Positions 46,355-55,372 are shown, counted from the first letter of the stretch. The stretch: 64,000 nucleotides of DNA from JAXDMK01 sp963790325 (GCA_963790325.1 CAWBNY010000002.1:310001-374000); one strand, 5' to 3'. Made by a program: numbers and translations. The notes: generated by a model not told the origin, from the sequence alone.

Positions 46355-46360
46355 GGAGCC

Positions 46361-47890
46361 TTGGACGAGACGGTTCTGGTCGTCGACTTCGGGGCCCAGT
46401 ACGCCCAGCTCATCGCCCGGCGCGTCCGTGAGGCCCACGTCTACAGCGAGATCGTGCCTCGCGACATCCCCCTCGACCAGCTCCTCGCCCGCAGGCCCGC
46501 CGGCATCATCTTCAGCGGGGGCCCGGCGTCGGTGCACGTCGAGGGGGCGCCGTCGTTCGACCGCCGGGTGTACGACGCCGGTATCCCCCTCCTCGGCATC
46601 TGCTACGGGGCCCAGCTGGTGGCCCAGCAGCTCGGGGGCGTGGTAGCCCGCACCGATGTGGCCGAGTACGGCCGCACCGGCCTGGAGGTAGTCGGCCGGT
46701 CCGCACTGTTCGCCGACCTGCCCACCACCCAGGACGTGTGGATGAGCCACGGCGACTCGATCGTCGAGGCTCCCCCCGGGTTCGCGGTCACGGCCAGCAC
46801 CGGCGTGGTGCCGGTGGCGGCCCTGGAGGACTCCGAGCGACGCATCTACGGCGTCCAGTTCCACCCCGAGGTGGCCCACACCCCCCGGGGCCAGGAGATC
46901 CTCAAGCACTTCCTGTACGACGTGTGCGGCTGCGCCCCCCGGTGGACGATGACGTCGATCATCGAGACCCAGGTGGAGAAGATCCGGGCCCAGGTGGGCG
47001 CGGAACGGGTGTTGTGCGGGCTGTCGGGCGGGGTCGACTCGGCGGTGGCCGCCGCCCTCGTCCACAAGGCGGTGGGCGACCAGCTCACGTGCGTGTTCGT
47101 CGACACCGGCCTCATGCGGGCGGGCGAGTCGGAGCAGGTGGAGGACACGTTCCGGCGCCAGTTCAAGATCGACCTAGTCCACGTGAAGGCGGCCGATCGG
47201 TTCCTGGAGGCGCTCGACGACGTCATCGACCCGGAGACGAAGCGCAAGGCCATCGGGGAGACGTTCATCCGGGTGTTCGAGGAGGTGGCGTGTGACTTCG
47301 AGGACGCCCGCTTCCTGGTCCAGGGCACCCTCTACCCGGACGTGATCGAGTCGGGGGGCAAGGACGCGGCCCGCATCAAGTCCCATCACAACGTGGGCGG
47401 GCTGCCGGCCGACATGCAGTTCGAGCTGGTCGAGCCGCTGCGGAACCTGTTCAAGGACGAGGTCCGGGCCATGGGCGAGGAGCTGGGCCTGCCGGAGGAG
47501 ATCGTGTGGCGCCAGCCGTTCCCCGGACCGGGGCTGGCGGTGCGCATCGTGGGCACGGTCACCCCCGAGCGGCTGGAGATCCTCCGCCGGGCCGACGCCA
47601 TCGTGGTGGAGGAGATCAAGCGGGCCGGCCTCGTCCGCGATCTGTGGCAGAGCTTCGCGGTGCTGATCGCGGTGCGGACGGTGGGTGTGATGGGCGACGA
47701 GCGCACCTACGCCTACCCCATCGTGGTGCGCGCCGTCACCAGCGACGACGCCATGACCGCCGACTGGGCCCGCCTGCCCCCCGACCTGCTGCAACGGCTG
47801 TCGAGCCGGATCATCGCCGAGGTCCCGGGGGTGAACCGGGTGGCGCTCGACATCACGTCGAAGCCGCCCGGCACCATCGAATGGGAGTGA
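46361..47890 (+). CDS. guaA: GMP synthase (glutamine-hydrolysing)
   Basis: Converts XMP to GMP. The glutaminase triad is Cys81 (GICYGAQ), His168 and Glu170 (QFHPE). The ATP pyrophosphatase P-loop is SGGVDS (222-227). The C-terminal dimerisation domain ends ITSKPPGTIEWE. It has 509 residues from a TTG start. The stop abuts that of the convergent adh gene in TGATCA. Confidence 0.97.
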   Translation: MDETVLVVDFGAQYAQLIARRVREAHVYSEIVPRDIPLDQLLARRPAGIIFSGGPASVHVEGAPSFDRRVYDAGIPLLGICYGAQLVAQQLGGVVARTDVAEYGRTGLEVVGRSALFADLPTTQDVWMSHGDSIVEAPPGFAVTASTGVVPVAALEDSERRIYGVQFHPEVAHTPRGQEILKHFLYDVCGCAPRWTMTSIIETQVEKIRAQVGAERVLCGLSGGVDSAVAAALVHKAVGDQLTCVFVDTGLMRAGESEQVEDTFRRQFKIDLVHVKAADRFLEALDDVIDPETKRKAIGETFIRVFEEVACDFEDARFLVQGTLYPDVIESGGKDAARIKSHHNVGGLPADMQFELVEPLRNLFKDEVRAMGEELGLPEEIVWRQPFPGPGLAVRIVGTVTPERLEILRRADAIVVEEIKRAGLVRDLWQSFAVLIAVRTVGVMGDERTYAYPIVVRAVTSDDAMTADWARLPPDLLQRLSSRIIAEVPGVNRVALDITSKPPGTIEWE

Positions 47891-48985
47891 TCAGGGCTCC
47901 AGGACGACCTTGACGCAGCCGTCCAGCCGCTTCTGGAAGATCTCGTAGGCGTAGGGGGCCTGCTCCAGCGGGATCCGGTGGGTGACGAGGTCGTCGAGGC
48001 CGAGGGGATCGTCGTCGGCGGTGACGAGAGGGATGAGCTCGTCGACCCACCGGCGGACGTTGGCCCGGCCCATGCGGACGGTGATCTGCTTGTCGAACAG
48101 GTCACCGAGGGGGAACGTCGGGGAGGCTGCCCCGTAGACGCCGGTGATCGACAGGGTGCCGCCCCGCCGGACCGACGCCAGGGCGCGGTGGAGGGCGGAC
48201 GGCTTGTCGGGCTGGACCTTGGTCGCATGGAGGACGGCGTCGCGCAGGGACCCCGACGCCTCCATCCCCACCGCGTCGATGGCGGCGTGGCAGAGGGCGC
48301 CGCCGGTGAGGTCGGCGATGGCGTCGGCGGCGTCCTTGACGTCGCGGACGTCGATGGTCTCCACCCCGTGGCGGGCGGCCATGGCCAGCCGCTCGTCGAC
48401 CTGGTCGACGCCGATCACCCGGGCCGCCCCCCGGTGGCGGGCGATGCGGGCCGCCAGCTGGCCCACCGGGCCGAGGCCGTGGACGGAGAGGGTGTCGCCG
48501 GGGCCGACGTCGGCGTAGGCCACCGCCTGCCAGGCGGCGGGCAGGACGTCGGCCAGGAGGATCCAGCGGAGGTCGGTGGTGTCGTCGCCGTCGGGGATCG
48601 GGATCGGCCCGAAGTGGGCCTGGGGGACACGCAGGTACTCGGCCTGGGCGGCCAGGCGGTCGGTGGTCGTCTCGCACTGGGAGTACATCCGGTCCCGGCA
48701 CTGGGGGCACCACCCGCAGGCCACGTTGGAGGGGACGACGACCCGGTCGCCGGGCCGGATGTGGGTGACGTCGCCGCCGACCTCCTCGACCACGCCGACG
48801 GCCTCCTGGCCGAGGACGTCGCCGTCGTCGAGGACGGGCCACAGTCGGCTGCAAAGATGCAGGTCGGAGCCACACAGGGCGCTGACGGTGACCCGGACGA
48901 CGGCGTCGGTGGGCGCCTCGAGGCGCGGGTCGTCCACGTCGTCGACCCGGACGTCGTTCTTCCCGTGGAACACGACCGCTCGCAT
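47891..48985 (-). CDS. Zinc-dependent medium-chain alcohol dehydrogenase, altered catalytic zinc ligand
   Basis: NAD(P)-dependent MDR-family enzyme, 364 residues. Structural zinc cysteines are Cys90, Cys93, Cys96 and Cys104. Catalytic zinc ligands start CGSDLH (Cys38), but the usual GHE reads GQE (Gln60-Glu61). The Rossmann motif is HGLGPVGQLAARIA. The length and central region resemble formaldehyde or threonine dehydrogenase-like members, so the substrate is unknown. ATG 48985 gives MRAVVFHGKNDVRVDDV; longer upstream frames are rejected. Confidence 0.9.
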   Translation of the reverse strand: MRAVVFHGKNDVRVDDVDDPRLEAPTDAVVRVTVSALCGSDLHLCSRLWPVLDDGDVLGQEAVGVVEEVGGDVTHIRPGDRVVVPSNVACGWCPQCRDRMYSQCETTTDRLAAQAEYLRVPQAHFGPIPIPDGDDTTDLRWILLADVLPAAWQAVAYADVGPGDTLSVHGLGPVGQLAARIARHRGAARVIGVDQVDERLAMAARHGVETIDVRDVKDAADAIADLTGGALCHAAIDAVGMEASGSLRDAVLHATKVQPDKPSALHRALASVRRGGTLSITGVYGAASPTFPLGDLFDKQITVRMGRANVRRWVDELIPLVTADDDPLGLDDLVTHRIPLEQAPYAYEIFQKRLDGCVKVVLEP

Positions 48986-49097
48986 GCCTGGGCCCGTACC
49001 CGACGTGGGCCCGACCGGAACACTCCGCGCGCTCGCCCCCCTGGCGGTGCAATTGCGCGGATCAATCCCGGAGGGGTTCGCGGTCACACCCGGCCGG

Positions 49098-49103
49098 TAG
49101 CCT
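49098..49103 (+). promoter_or_regulatory. -10 box before pcrA
   Basis: TAGCCT, then GGAGCGGGCC (10 nt), then ATG. The spacer begins GGAG, so a very short leader with a Shine-Dalgarno is an alternative to leaderless start. Confidence 0.4.
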
Positions 49104-49113
49104 GGAGCGGGCC

Positions 49114-51354
49114 ATGCCGGAGCGTCCCAGCCTCCTCGACAACCTCAATCCCGTGCAGCGGGAGGCCGTCACCCACCCCGGCGGGCCCCTCCTCATCATC
49201 GCCGGCGCCGGGTCGGGGAAGACCCGCGTGCTCACGTCCCGGGTCGCCTGGCTCATCCGGGAGCAGGGCGTCTCGCCCTTCGAGATCCTGGCCATCACGT
49301 TCACCAACAAGGCCGCCGACGAGATGAAGAACCGGGTGGCACACCTCGTGGGACCGGTGGCCCAGAAGATGTGGGTGTCCACGTTCCACTCCGCCTGCGT
49401 GCGCATCCTCCGCCGCGACGCCTCCCGGCTGGGCTACTCGTCGTCGTTCACCATCTACGACCAGGCCGACGCCGAGCGCCTCACCGCCTATGTCCTGCGC
49501 GACCTCAACATCGACCCCAAGAAGTTCCCGCCCCGCACCGTCCACGCCGTGATCTCGGCGGCCAAGAACGAGCTCATCGGGGTCGACGCCTACGCCGACC
49601 GGGCCCGGAGCATCTACGAGCGCCGCATCGCCGAGGTCTACCGGGAGTACCAGCGCCGGCTGGCCGAGGCCAACGCCATGGACTTCGACGACCTGCTCAC
49701 CAAGGCGGTCGAGCTCCTGCGCAAAGCCCCCGACGTGGGCGACCAGTACCGGGAGCGGTTCAAGCACGTGCTCGTCGACGAGTACCAGGACACCAACAAG
49801 GCCCAGAACGAGCTGGTCAAGCTCATCGGCGGCGGCCACCGCAACATCTGCGTGGTGGGCGACTCCGACCAGAGCGTCTACCGGTTTCGCGGCGCCGACA
49901 TCCGGAACATCCTCGAGTTCGAGGACTCGTTCCCCGACACCACCATGATCGTCCTCGAACAGAACTACCGGTCGACCCAGACGATCCTCGACGCGGCCAA
50001 CTCCGTGATCGCCAACAACCTCGAGCGCAAGCCCAAGGCCCTGTGGACGGAGCAGATCGGCGGCGAGCTAATCCAGCGCTACTACGCCGAGGACGAGGCC
50101 GACGAGGCCGCCTGGGCCGGACGGGAGATGCTCCGGCTGCACAGCTCCGAGGGCTGGCGGTGGTCCGACATGGCCGTCTTCTACCGCACCAACGCTCAGA
50201 GCCGGGTGCTCGAGGAGCACCTCGTCCGCCTCAACATCCCCTACAAGGTCGTCGGCGGCACCCGCTTCTACGAGCGGCGGGAGGTCAAGGACGCCCTCGC
50301 CTACCTGCGGGCGGTGGTCAACCCCACCGACGAGGTGTCGCTCCGGCGGATCGTCAACGTCCCCAAGCGGGGAGTGGGCGACACCAGCGTCGCCCGCCTG
50401 GAGGCGTGGGCCGCGGCCCAGGGCCGGCCCCTGTTCGACGCCCTGGCCAAGGCCGAGGAGGCGGGGGTGAGCGGGCGGGCCCTCTCCGGCATCCGGGAGC
50501 TGGTGGGCCTGCTCGACGAGCTGCGGGCCGACGACCAGGGCCCGGCCTCCACCCTGGAGGCGGTGCTGCGCATCACCGGCTACCGGGCCGAGCTCGAGTC
50601 GGAGCGGTCGATCGAGGCCGAGGGCCGGCTGGAGAACCTGGCCGAGCTGGTCGGGTTCGCCCGCGAGTTCGAGGACGACGCCGCCGACGAGGGCCGGCCG
50701 GCGGGCATCTCCGAGTTCCTGGAGACGGTGAGCCTGGTGGCCGATTCCGACGAGCTCGACCCCGACGGGTCCCAGGTCGTGCTCATGACCCTCCACACGG
50801 CCAAGGGGCTGGAGTTCGACGGGGTCTTCATGATCGGCCTGGAGGACGGGGTCTTCCCCCACCTGCGGTCGCTGGGGGAACCGGCCGAGCTGGAGGAGGA
50901 GCGGCGCCTCTGCTACGTGGGCATCACCCGGGCCCGGCGGCGGCTTTACCTGTCCCACGCCTGGAGCCGGATGCTCTTCGGGTCAACCCAGTACAACCCG
51001 CCCAGCCGGTTCCTCAAGGAGATCCCGGCCCACCTCACCGATGTGACCGAGGGCAGCCGTGGCGGCCGGCGCGGGGGTGGTGGCAGTGGCGGCGGCGAGT
51101 ACGGGGGTGGCTATCGGGCCAACCGCGAGCGCATGGTCGACGTCGCCAGCCGGCCGGCGGCCACCCCCGCCCGCACGTCGGGGGCGGAGCGGCTCGGCAT
51201 CCGGGTGGGCGACGACGTGGTCCACGCCAAGTGGGGCGAGGGCGTGGTGCTGGAGATCATCGGCTCGAACGACAAGGCGGAGGCGGTCGTGCGCTTCCCG
51301 AGCGTGGGCGAGAAGCGGCTGCTGCTGGCCTGGGCGCCCCTCAAGAAGGCGTAG
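49114..51354 (+). CDS. pcrA: ATP-dependent DNA helicase, PcrA/UvrD type
   Basis: Superfamily 1A 3'-5' helicase for nucleotide-excision repair and replication-conflict clearance; 746 residues. Motif I is AGAGSGKT (30-37), motif II DEYQD (from Asp222), motif III GDSDQSVYRFRGAD, motif IV QNYRS, motif V TLHTAKGLEF and motif VI VGITRARRRLYL. A Gly-rich linker (about 650-670) leads to the C-terminal Tudor-like domain (DDVVHAKWGEGVVLEI). It is divergent from adh and followed by a 307-nt gap. Confidence 0.97.
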   Translation: MPERPSLLDNLNPVQREAVTHPGGPLLIIAGAGSGKTRVLTSRVAWLIREQGVSPFEILAITFTNKAADEMKNRVAHLVGPVAQKMWVSTFHSACVRILRRDASRLGYSSSFTIYDQADAERLTAYVLRDLNIDPKKFPPRTVHAVISAAKNELIGVDAYADRARSIYERRIAEVYREYQRRLAEANAMDFDDLLTKAVELLRKAPDVGDQYRERFKHVLVDEYQDTNKAQNELVKLIGGGHRNICVVGDSDQSVYRFRGADIRNILEFEDSFPDTTMIVLEQNYRSTQTILDAANSVIANNLERKPKALWTEQIGGELIQRYYAEDEADEAAWAGREMLRLHSSEGWRWSDMAVFYRTNAQSRVLEEHLVRLNIPYKVVGGTRFYERREVKDALAYLRAVVNPTDEVSLRRIVNVPKRGVGDTSVARLEAWAAAQGRPLFDALAKAEEAGVSGRALSGIRELVGLLDELRADDQGPASTLEAVLRITGYRAELESERSIEAEGRLENLAELVGFAREFEDDAADEGRPAGISEFLETVSLVADSDELDPDGSQVVLMTLHTAKGLEFDGVFMIGLEDGVFPHLRSLGEPAELEEERRLCYVGITRARRRLYLSHAWSRMLFGSTQYNPPSRFLKEIPAHLTDVTEGSRGGRRGGGGSGGGEYGGGYRANRERMVDVASRPAATPARTSGAERLGIRVGDDVVHAKWGEGVVLEIIGSNDKAEAVVRFPSVGEKRLLLAWAPLKKA

Positions 51355-51553
51355 GCAGGGCCGCCAGCCGCTCGGCCCACAGCTGGGCCGGATGGCACGC
51401 CCTCGACGCCACCAGCGCCGATGGGGACGGGCGCCGGCGACGGGTGTCGAGGGGGATCACCCGCGCGCCAGCGTCCGTCTCGAGAGCGGGACCAGCGCAT
51501 TCCGCCATCGCCGGGGGGGAGACGATGACGAGAGCTGCGGCCTGGTCCGGCAT
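51341..51553 (-). CDS. Possible small antisense ORF downstream of pcrA
   Basis: A 70-codon ATG frame on the minus strand overlapping the last 14 bp of pcrA. The product has VIPLDTRRRRPSPSALVASR and an Ala/Leu-rich C-terminus. Third-position GC is about 83%, intermediate between coding and non-coding for this genome. No family recognised; it may be chance. Confidence 0.25.
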   Translation of the reverse strand: MPDQAAALVIVSPPAMAECAGPALETDAGARVIPLDTRRRRPSPSALVASRACHPAQLWAERLAALPTPS

Positions 51554-51661
51554 GGAGCTATTCCCCCACATCCGGGGGTGGTTATGAAATGGTGATGGCC
51601 GGCCTCTTCGTCGGGGGGTGCTAGCACCCCTGCGTGTCAGGGAGGTGCCAGACTGGCGTCC
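51355..51661. other. 307-nt intergenic region between pcrA and the response regulator
   Basis: No firm plus-strand gene. It holds the weak minus-strand ORF above, a CCCCC-ACATCC-GGGGG hairpin at 51563-51578, an AT-richer patch (GGTTATGAAATGG) and a perfect 16-bp palindrome at 51615-51630. It is likely the control region of the response-regulator gene. Confidence 0.6.
51615..51630 (+). promoter_or_regulatory. Perfect 16-bp palindrome upstream of the response regulator gene
   Basis: GGGGTGCT joined to its exact complement AGCACCCC, 31 nt before the start codon. A 14 of 16 match lies upstream of the solute-binding protein gene (55426-55441, minus strand). It is a likely operator, perhaps for the adjacent LuxR-type regulator itself. 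Confidence 0.55.
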
Positions 51662-52342
51662 GTGGCGGGTCCCTCCACCTACCGGGTCGTCATCGCCGAC
51701 GACGAGTACCTGGTGCGGGAGGGCGCCCGCAGCGTGCTGTCGGCCGTCCCCGGCATCGAGGTGGTCGGCCTGGCCGGCGACCCCCAGGAACTGATGCTCG
51801 TCATCGAGGAGACCTCGCCCGACGTGATCGTCCTCGACATCAAGATGCCTCCCACCCATCGGGCCGAGGGCATCGAGGCGGCCCACCACGTGCGGGACAA
51901 GCACCCCGGCATCGGGGTGGTGATCCTTTCGCAGTACGCCGACCCGGAGTACGCCCTGGAGCTGCTCCGGCACGGGTCGAACGGCCTGGCCTACCTGCTC
52001 AAGGAGCGGTTGGGGCGGCCGGCGCAGCTGGCCGAGGCCATCCGCGAGGTGGCCCAGGGGGGATCGATCCTCGACCCCAAGGTGGTCGACGCCCTCATGG
52101 AGGCGCAACGGCGCCGGTCGCGGTCGCGGCTGCACGGGCTCACCGAGCGGGAGCACGAGGTCCTCACCCAGATGGCCACCGGCCGCACCAACGCCGCCAT
52201 CGCGTCCGGCCTCTACCTGTCGGAGCGGGCGGTGGAGAAGCACATCAACTCCATCTTCCGGAAGCTGGGCCTCTCCGAGGAGCTCGACATCAACCACCGG
52301 GTCGCGGCCGTGCTCTTCTTCCTCCAGCGGAGCGTCGACTAG
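51662..52342 (+). CDS. NarL/LuxR-family response regulator
   Basis: 226 residues. The receiver domain has acidic residues Asp13/Asp14, phospho-acceptor Asp59 (VIVLDIKMP), Ser90 and Lys114. The LuxR-type helix-turn-helix is about 148-205 (LTEREHEVLTQMATGRTNAA, LSERAVEKHINSIFRKLGL). The GTG start is the only reasonable one; GGAGG lies 16 nt away, so initiation may be weak. It faces the sensor kinase gene tail to tail, the two stop codons overlapping in CTAG. It presumably acts with that kinase. Confidence 0.94.
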   Translation: MAGPSTYRVVIADDEYLVREGARSVLSAVPGIEVVGLAGDPQELMLVIEETSPDVIVLDIKMPPTHRAEGIEAAHHVRDKHPGIGVVILSQYADPEYALELLRHGSNGLAYLLKERLGRPAQLAEAIREVAQGGSILDPKVVDALMEAQRRRSRSRLHGLTEREHEVLTQMATGRTNAAIASGLYLSERAVEKHINSIFRKLGLSEELDINHRVAAVLFFLQRSVD

Positions 52343-54081
52343 CCGGGGCTCGCCGTGCCCACCCCCACCCGTTGGGGGAACGTGGCCACCACCGAGGTGC
52401 CGCCACCGGGGGTGGAGGAGATGGTGAGCTGGCCGCCGAAGGAGCGGACCCGGTCCTCCATGTGGAGGAGCCCGCCCCGGTGACGGCCGGGGCCGGGGTC
52501 GAAACCGACCCCGTCGTCGGCCACCGTGACCTCGAGCCACCCGTCGGCGAGGCGGAGGGCGATGTCGATCTTGGTTGCTCGGGCGTGCTTGAGGGCGTTG
52601 GTGACGGCCTCGCCCAGCAGGAAGTAGGCCCCGCTCTCGATCTCGGGGGCGAGGCGGGGGAAGTCCTCCGGAGCCCAGGCGACGGTGGTCGACAGCGGAA
52701 GGCGGCCGACGTAGCTGTGGAGGGCGGCGGTGAGGCCCCGGTCGACCAGGATCGACGGGTACAGGTTGTGGGTGACCTCCCGCAGCTGCTCGATCACCCG
52801 GTCGAGCTCGGTGCCGAGCGCGTCGCAGCCCCGAGCCGGGTCGTGACAGTCGGGGCCGATGCCGTCCTGGAGCATCCCCACCTGCATACGCAGGACGACC
52901 AGCTGCTGCTGGATGCCGTCGTGGAGATCGCGCGACAGCCGCTGGCGCTCCTCGTCCTGGGCGGCCACGATCCGTTGCGAGCTCTCCTGGAGGTCGCCCG
53001 CCTGGCGGGTGATGAGGTCGAGCCGGGCGTTGAGCTCGAGGCGCATGTGTTCGAGCGACCGGGCCAGCATCCCGATCTCGTCGTTCCCGTGGCGGACGAA
53101 GGATGCGTCGGCGTCGCCGCCGGCGACGCTCGCGGCGGTGCCGGCCAGGAGCACCAGGGGTCGGATGAGCGCCCGGAACAGGATCCAGCCCAGACCCAGG
53201 GCGACCAGGGTGAGCAGCACGCTGGCCAGCAGCCGGGTGTTGGACAGCGACCGCTGCAGGGGCGTGATGGGGTTGGTGAGGACCACGCCCAGGGCGCCGC
53301 CGGCGGGGTCGTCGGCGTTGCGCCCGACCTGCTCGTAGGCGACCAGGCTCGGTTCGCCCGCGATGCGTACGACCGTGGGATCGGTGGGCAGGCGGCCGTC
53401 GTCGCTCTCCTCCTGACCGGGCGCGAACCTGGGGGGCTCGGGCAGGCTGGTGCCGGCCACCCGTCCGGATACCACCAGCAGGACGTTGTCGAGGATCTGG
53501 TTGCGCAGGCGGAAGGCGAAGGCGTCGTCGAAGAAGTATCCGCCGACCAGCACCGGGTGCCCGGCCCCGGGCCCGACGCCCACGGCGATGGCCTGGACGT
53601 ACTTGCCGTCGGTGGTGGCCAGGAGCCGGCTGGCGGGCTCCACGATGGGCGATTGGTCGAGAAAGATCGAGGGCTGGCTGAACATCATGCCCACGCCGAC
53701 GGGCACGGGCAGCTCGGCGCCCGACGGGTCGAGCACCCGGATGACGTCGAGCTCGAAGTTCACCGATGCCCGGTTGAGCTCGGAGACGAGGTCGGCCCGG
53801 CGGTCGGGCTCGGTCAGCCCGCCGTTGTTCACCGTTCCGGCCAGGTTGCGCATGCTGGCCAGGAGCTGCTCACCCCGCAGGTTGAAGGCCTCCTTGAGGA
53901 CGTTGAGCTGGCTGGAGGCGATGCGGTCGGCCTGCCCGTCGAGGGCGTTGGACGTCAGCCGGGAGGCGATGAAGGCGGTGACGATGCTCGACACGACCAG
54001 GGTGACCACCAGGACGCCGACGACCTTGTACAGGATCGATGCCCGCGGCCGCAGCCCGCCGGCCGCCGGTGGACGGGTCAC
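52339..54081 (-). CDS. Membrane sensor histidine kinase, NarX/DegS-like
   Basis: 580 residues. TM1 (17-39), an extracytoplasmic sensor region of about 240 residues (40-282), TM2 (283-305), a HAMP domain (306-358), a HisKA_3 domain with phospho-acceptor His387 (RDLHDGIQQQLV) and a HATPase domain (480-570; N-box GEAVTNALKHA, G-box DDGVGFDPG). GTG start. It lies 10 nt after the solute-binding protein gene in the same operon, which suggests that protein delivers the signal. Confidence 0.94.
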   Translation of the reverse strand: MTRPPAAGGLRPRASILYKVVGVLVVTLVVSSIVTAFIASRLTSNALDGQADRIASSQLNVLKEAFNLRGEQLLASMRNLAGTVNNGGLTEPDRRADLVSELNRASVNFELDVIRVLDPSGAELPVPVGVGMMFSQPSIFLDQSPIVEPASRLLATTDGKYVQAIAVGVGPGAGHPVLVGGYFFDDAFAFRLRNQILDNVLLVVSGRVAGTSLPEPPRFAPGQEESDDGRLPTDPTVVRIAGEPSLVAYEQVGRNADDPAGGALGVVLTNPITPLQRSLSNTRLLASVLLTLVALGLGWILFRALIRPLVLLAGTAASVAGGDADASFVRHGNDEIGMLARSLEHMRLELNARLDLITRQAGDLQESSQRIVAAQDEERQRLSRDLHDGIQQQLVVLRMQVGMLQDGIGPDCHDPARGCDALGTELDRVIEQLREVTHNLYPSILVDRGLTAALHSYVGRLPLSTTVAWAPEDFPRLAPEIESGAYFLLGEAVTNALKHARATKIDIALRLADGWLEVTVADDGVGFDPGPGRHRGGLLHMEDRVRSFGGQLTISSTPGGGTSVVATFPQRVGVGTASPG

Positions 54082-54091
54082 GACGGCATGG

Positions 54092-55372
54092 TCACGACGG
54101 CGGAGGAACGGCCAGCGCGGCCAGGGCGGTGGTGGCGGCGACGGCGTTGGCCGAGTGGGCCTGGGCCTCGCCCAGGGCGGTGGCCGGGTCCTTGCCGTTC
54201 AGGCGCAGGATGCTGTCGATGGCGACCGCGTAGTCGTCGGAGGCCCCGGGGAAGGCCCCGATGAGCAGGGGGTCGGCCGTCTTGAGCTGCTCCTGGAAGA
54301 CCTGGAGATCGGGATCGAGGAAATAGGGGTGCTCGAAGACCCGCAGCCGGGCCGGGAGGCGGCCCTCCTCCCGGGCGAAGCGGACGGCGTAGAGGTCGGA
54401 CGTGAGGTGGGTCATGAACTCGAAGGCCAGCTCCCGCTGCTCGGAGCCCTTCGGGACCCACATGCTGCTCCCCCCGAGGGCACTCCCGCCACCGAGGACG
54501 GCCGGCATGAGGGCGGTGCGGTAGTGGATCCTCACGCCGTTGCGCTTGAGGTTGGCGATGTCCCACGACCCGCTGGTGTGCATCGACGCCACACCCGATG
54601 CGAACAGGGCGAAGGCGTCCTCCGAATGGGAGTCGGAGCCCTTGGGCGGGAACGCCTGGCGGTGGTTGATGAGCCCGGCGAGAAAGCCGAGGGCGGCGAC
54701 CACGGGCGGGGAGTCGAGGGTGATGGATGCCTGGCCGTCGGGACCGAGATCGACCAGCTCGCCGCCGAAGGCCCGTATCCAGCCGTAGGTCCACCAGCCG
54801 CTGGCGGGGACGGCCAGCGCCCGCTGGGAGCCGTCGGGGGCGGAGAGCCCTTCCGCCAGGCGACCGAACTCCTCCATCGACATCGACGGCGACGGGTCGG
54901 GCAGACCCGCGTCCCGGAAGTGGTCGACGTTGTACATGAGGACCATGGCGTTGGTGTCGAGGGGCACGCCGTAGCGGATGCCGTTCCAGGTCACGTCCTG
55001 GATGGCGCCGGGGAAGTACTCGTCGGGCTCGAGCCCGGCCGCCCACAGGTCGTCGAGGGGCTCGGCCAGGCCCTGGGCGCCGGCGGCGAAGGCGTGGCCC
55101 TGGACCACGTCGGGGGGCGCCCCGGAGCTGATGGCGGCCCGGACGGCGTCGGACTGGAGGCGGATGGCACCCTTGTCCACGACGATCCGCACGTCGGGGT
55201 GCTCCCGCTCGAAGTCGCGGACGGCGTCGAGGAAGGGGGCCCGGACCCAGTCGTCGGTCATGAGGACGTGGAGGGTGGTGAGCGTCGGCGACGCCACCGA
55301 CCCGCACCCGACCGCCAGCAGGGACAGGACGAGGGCGAGGAGCGCCGCTCGACAAGGGCGCGTCAGAGCCAC
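54092..55372 (-). CDS. Extracellular solute-binding lipoprotein, family 1, next to a sensor kinase
   Basis: 426 residues. A lipoprotein signal peptide (RAALLALVLSLLAVGC, lipobox AVGC, Cys23) anchors it outside the membrane. The body has the ABC sugar-binding-protein type 1 fold (TTLHVLMTDDW, GVPLDTNAMVLMYNVDHFRD, ALAVPASGWWTYGWIRAFGG, SGSWDIANLK). No permease or ATPase genes are nearby, so it may serve as a ligand sensor for the kinase 10 nt downstream rather than for transport. GTG 55372 is chosen to place the signal peptide at the N-terminus. Confidence 0.92.
   Translation of the reverse strand: MALTRPCRAALLALVLSLLAVGCGSVASPTLTTLHVLMTDDWVRAPFLDAVRDFEREHPDVRIVVDKGAIRLQSDAVRAAISSGAPPDVVQGHAFAAGAQGLAEPLDDLWAAGLEPDEYFPGAIQDVTWNGIRYGVPLDTNAMVLMYNVDHFRDAGLPDPSPSMSMEEFGRLAEGLSAPDGSQRALAVPASGWWTYGWIRAFGGELVDLGPDGQASITLDSPPVVAALGFLAGLINHRQAFPPKGSDSHSEDAFALFASGVASMHTSGSWDIANLKRNGVRIHYRTALMPAVLGGGSALGGSSMWVPKGSEQRELAFEFMTHLTSDLYAVRFAREEGRLPARLRVFEHPYFLDPDLQVFQEQLKTADPLLIGAFPGASDDYAVAIDSILRLNGKDPATALGEAQAHSANAVAATTALAALAVPPPS

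Noticed and set aside
46132..46360. Purine riboswitch before guaA
   Set aside because: No three-way-junction pairing or conserved riboswitch core is visible, and the -10 box lies 6 nt from the start, leaving no leader.
51634..54264. 876-codon plus-strand frame overlapping the regulator and kinase
   Set aside because: Its product has no domain, while both real genes in other frames have complete catalytic motifs.
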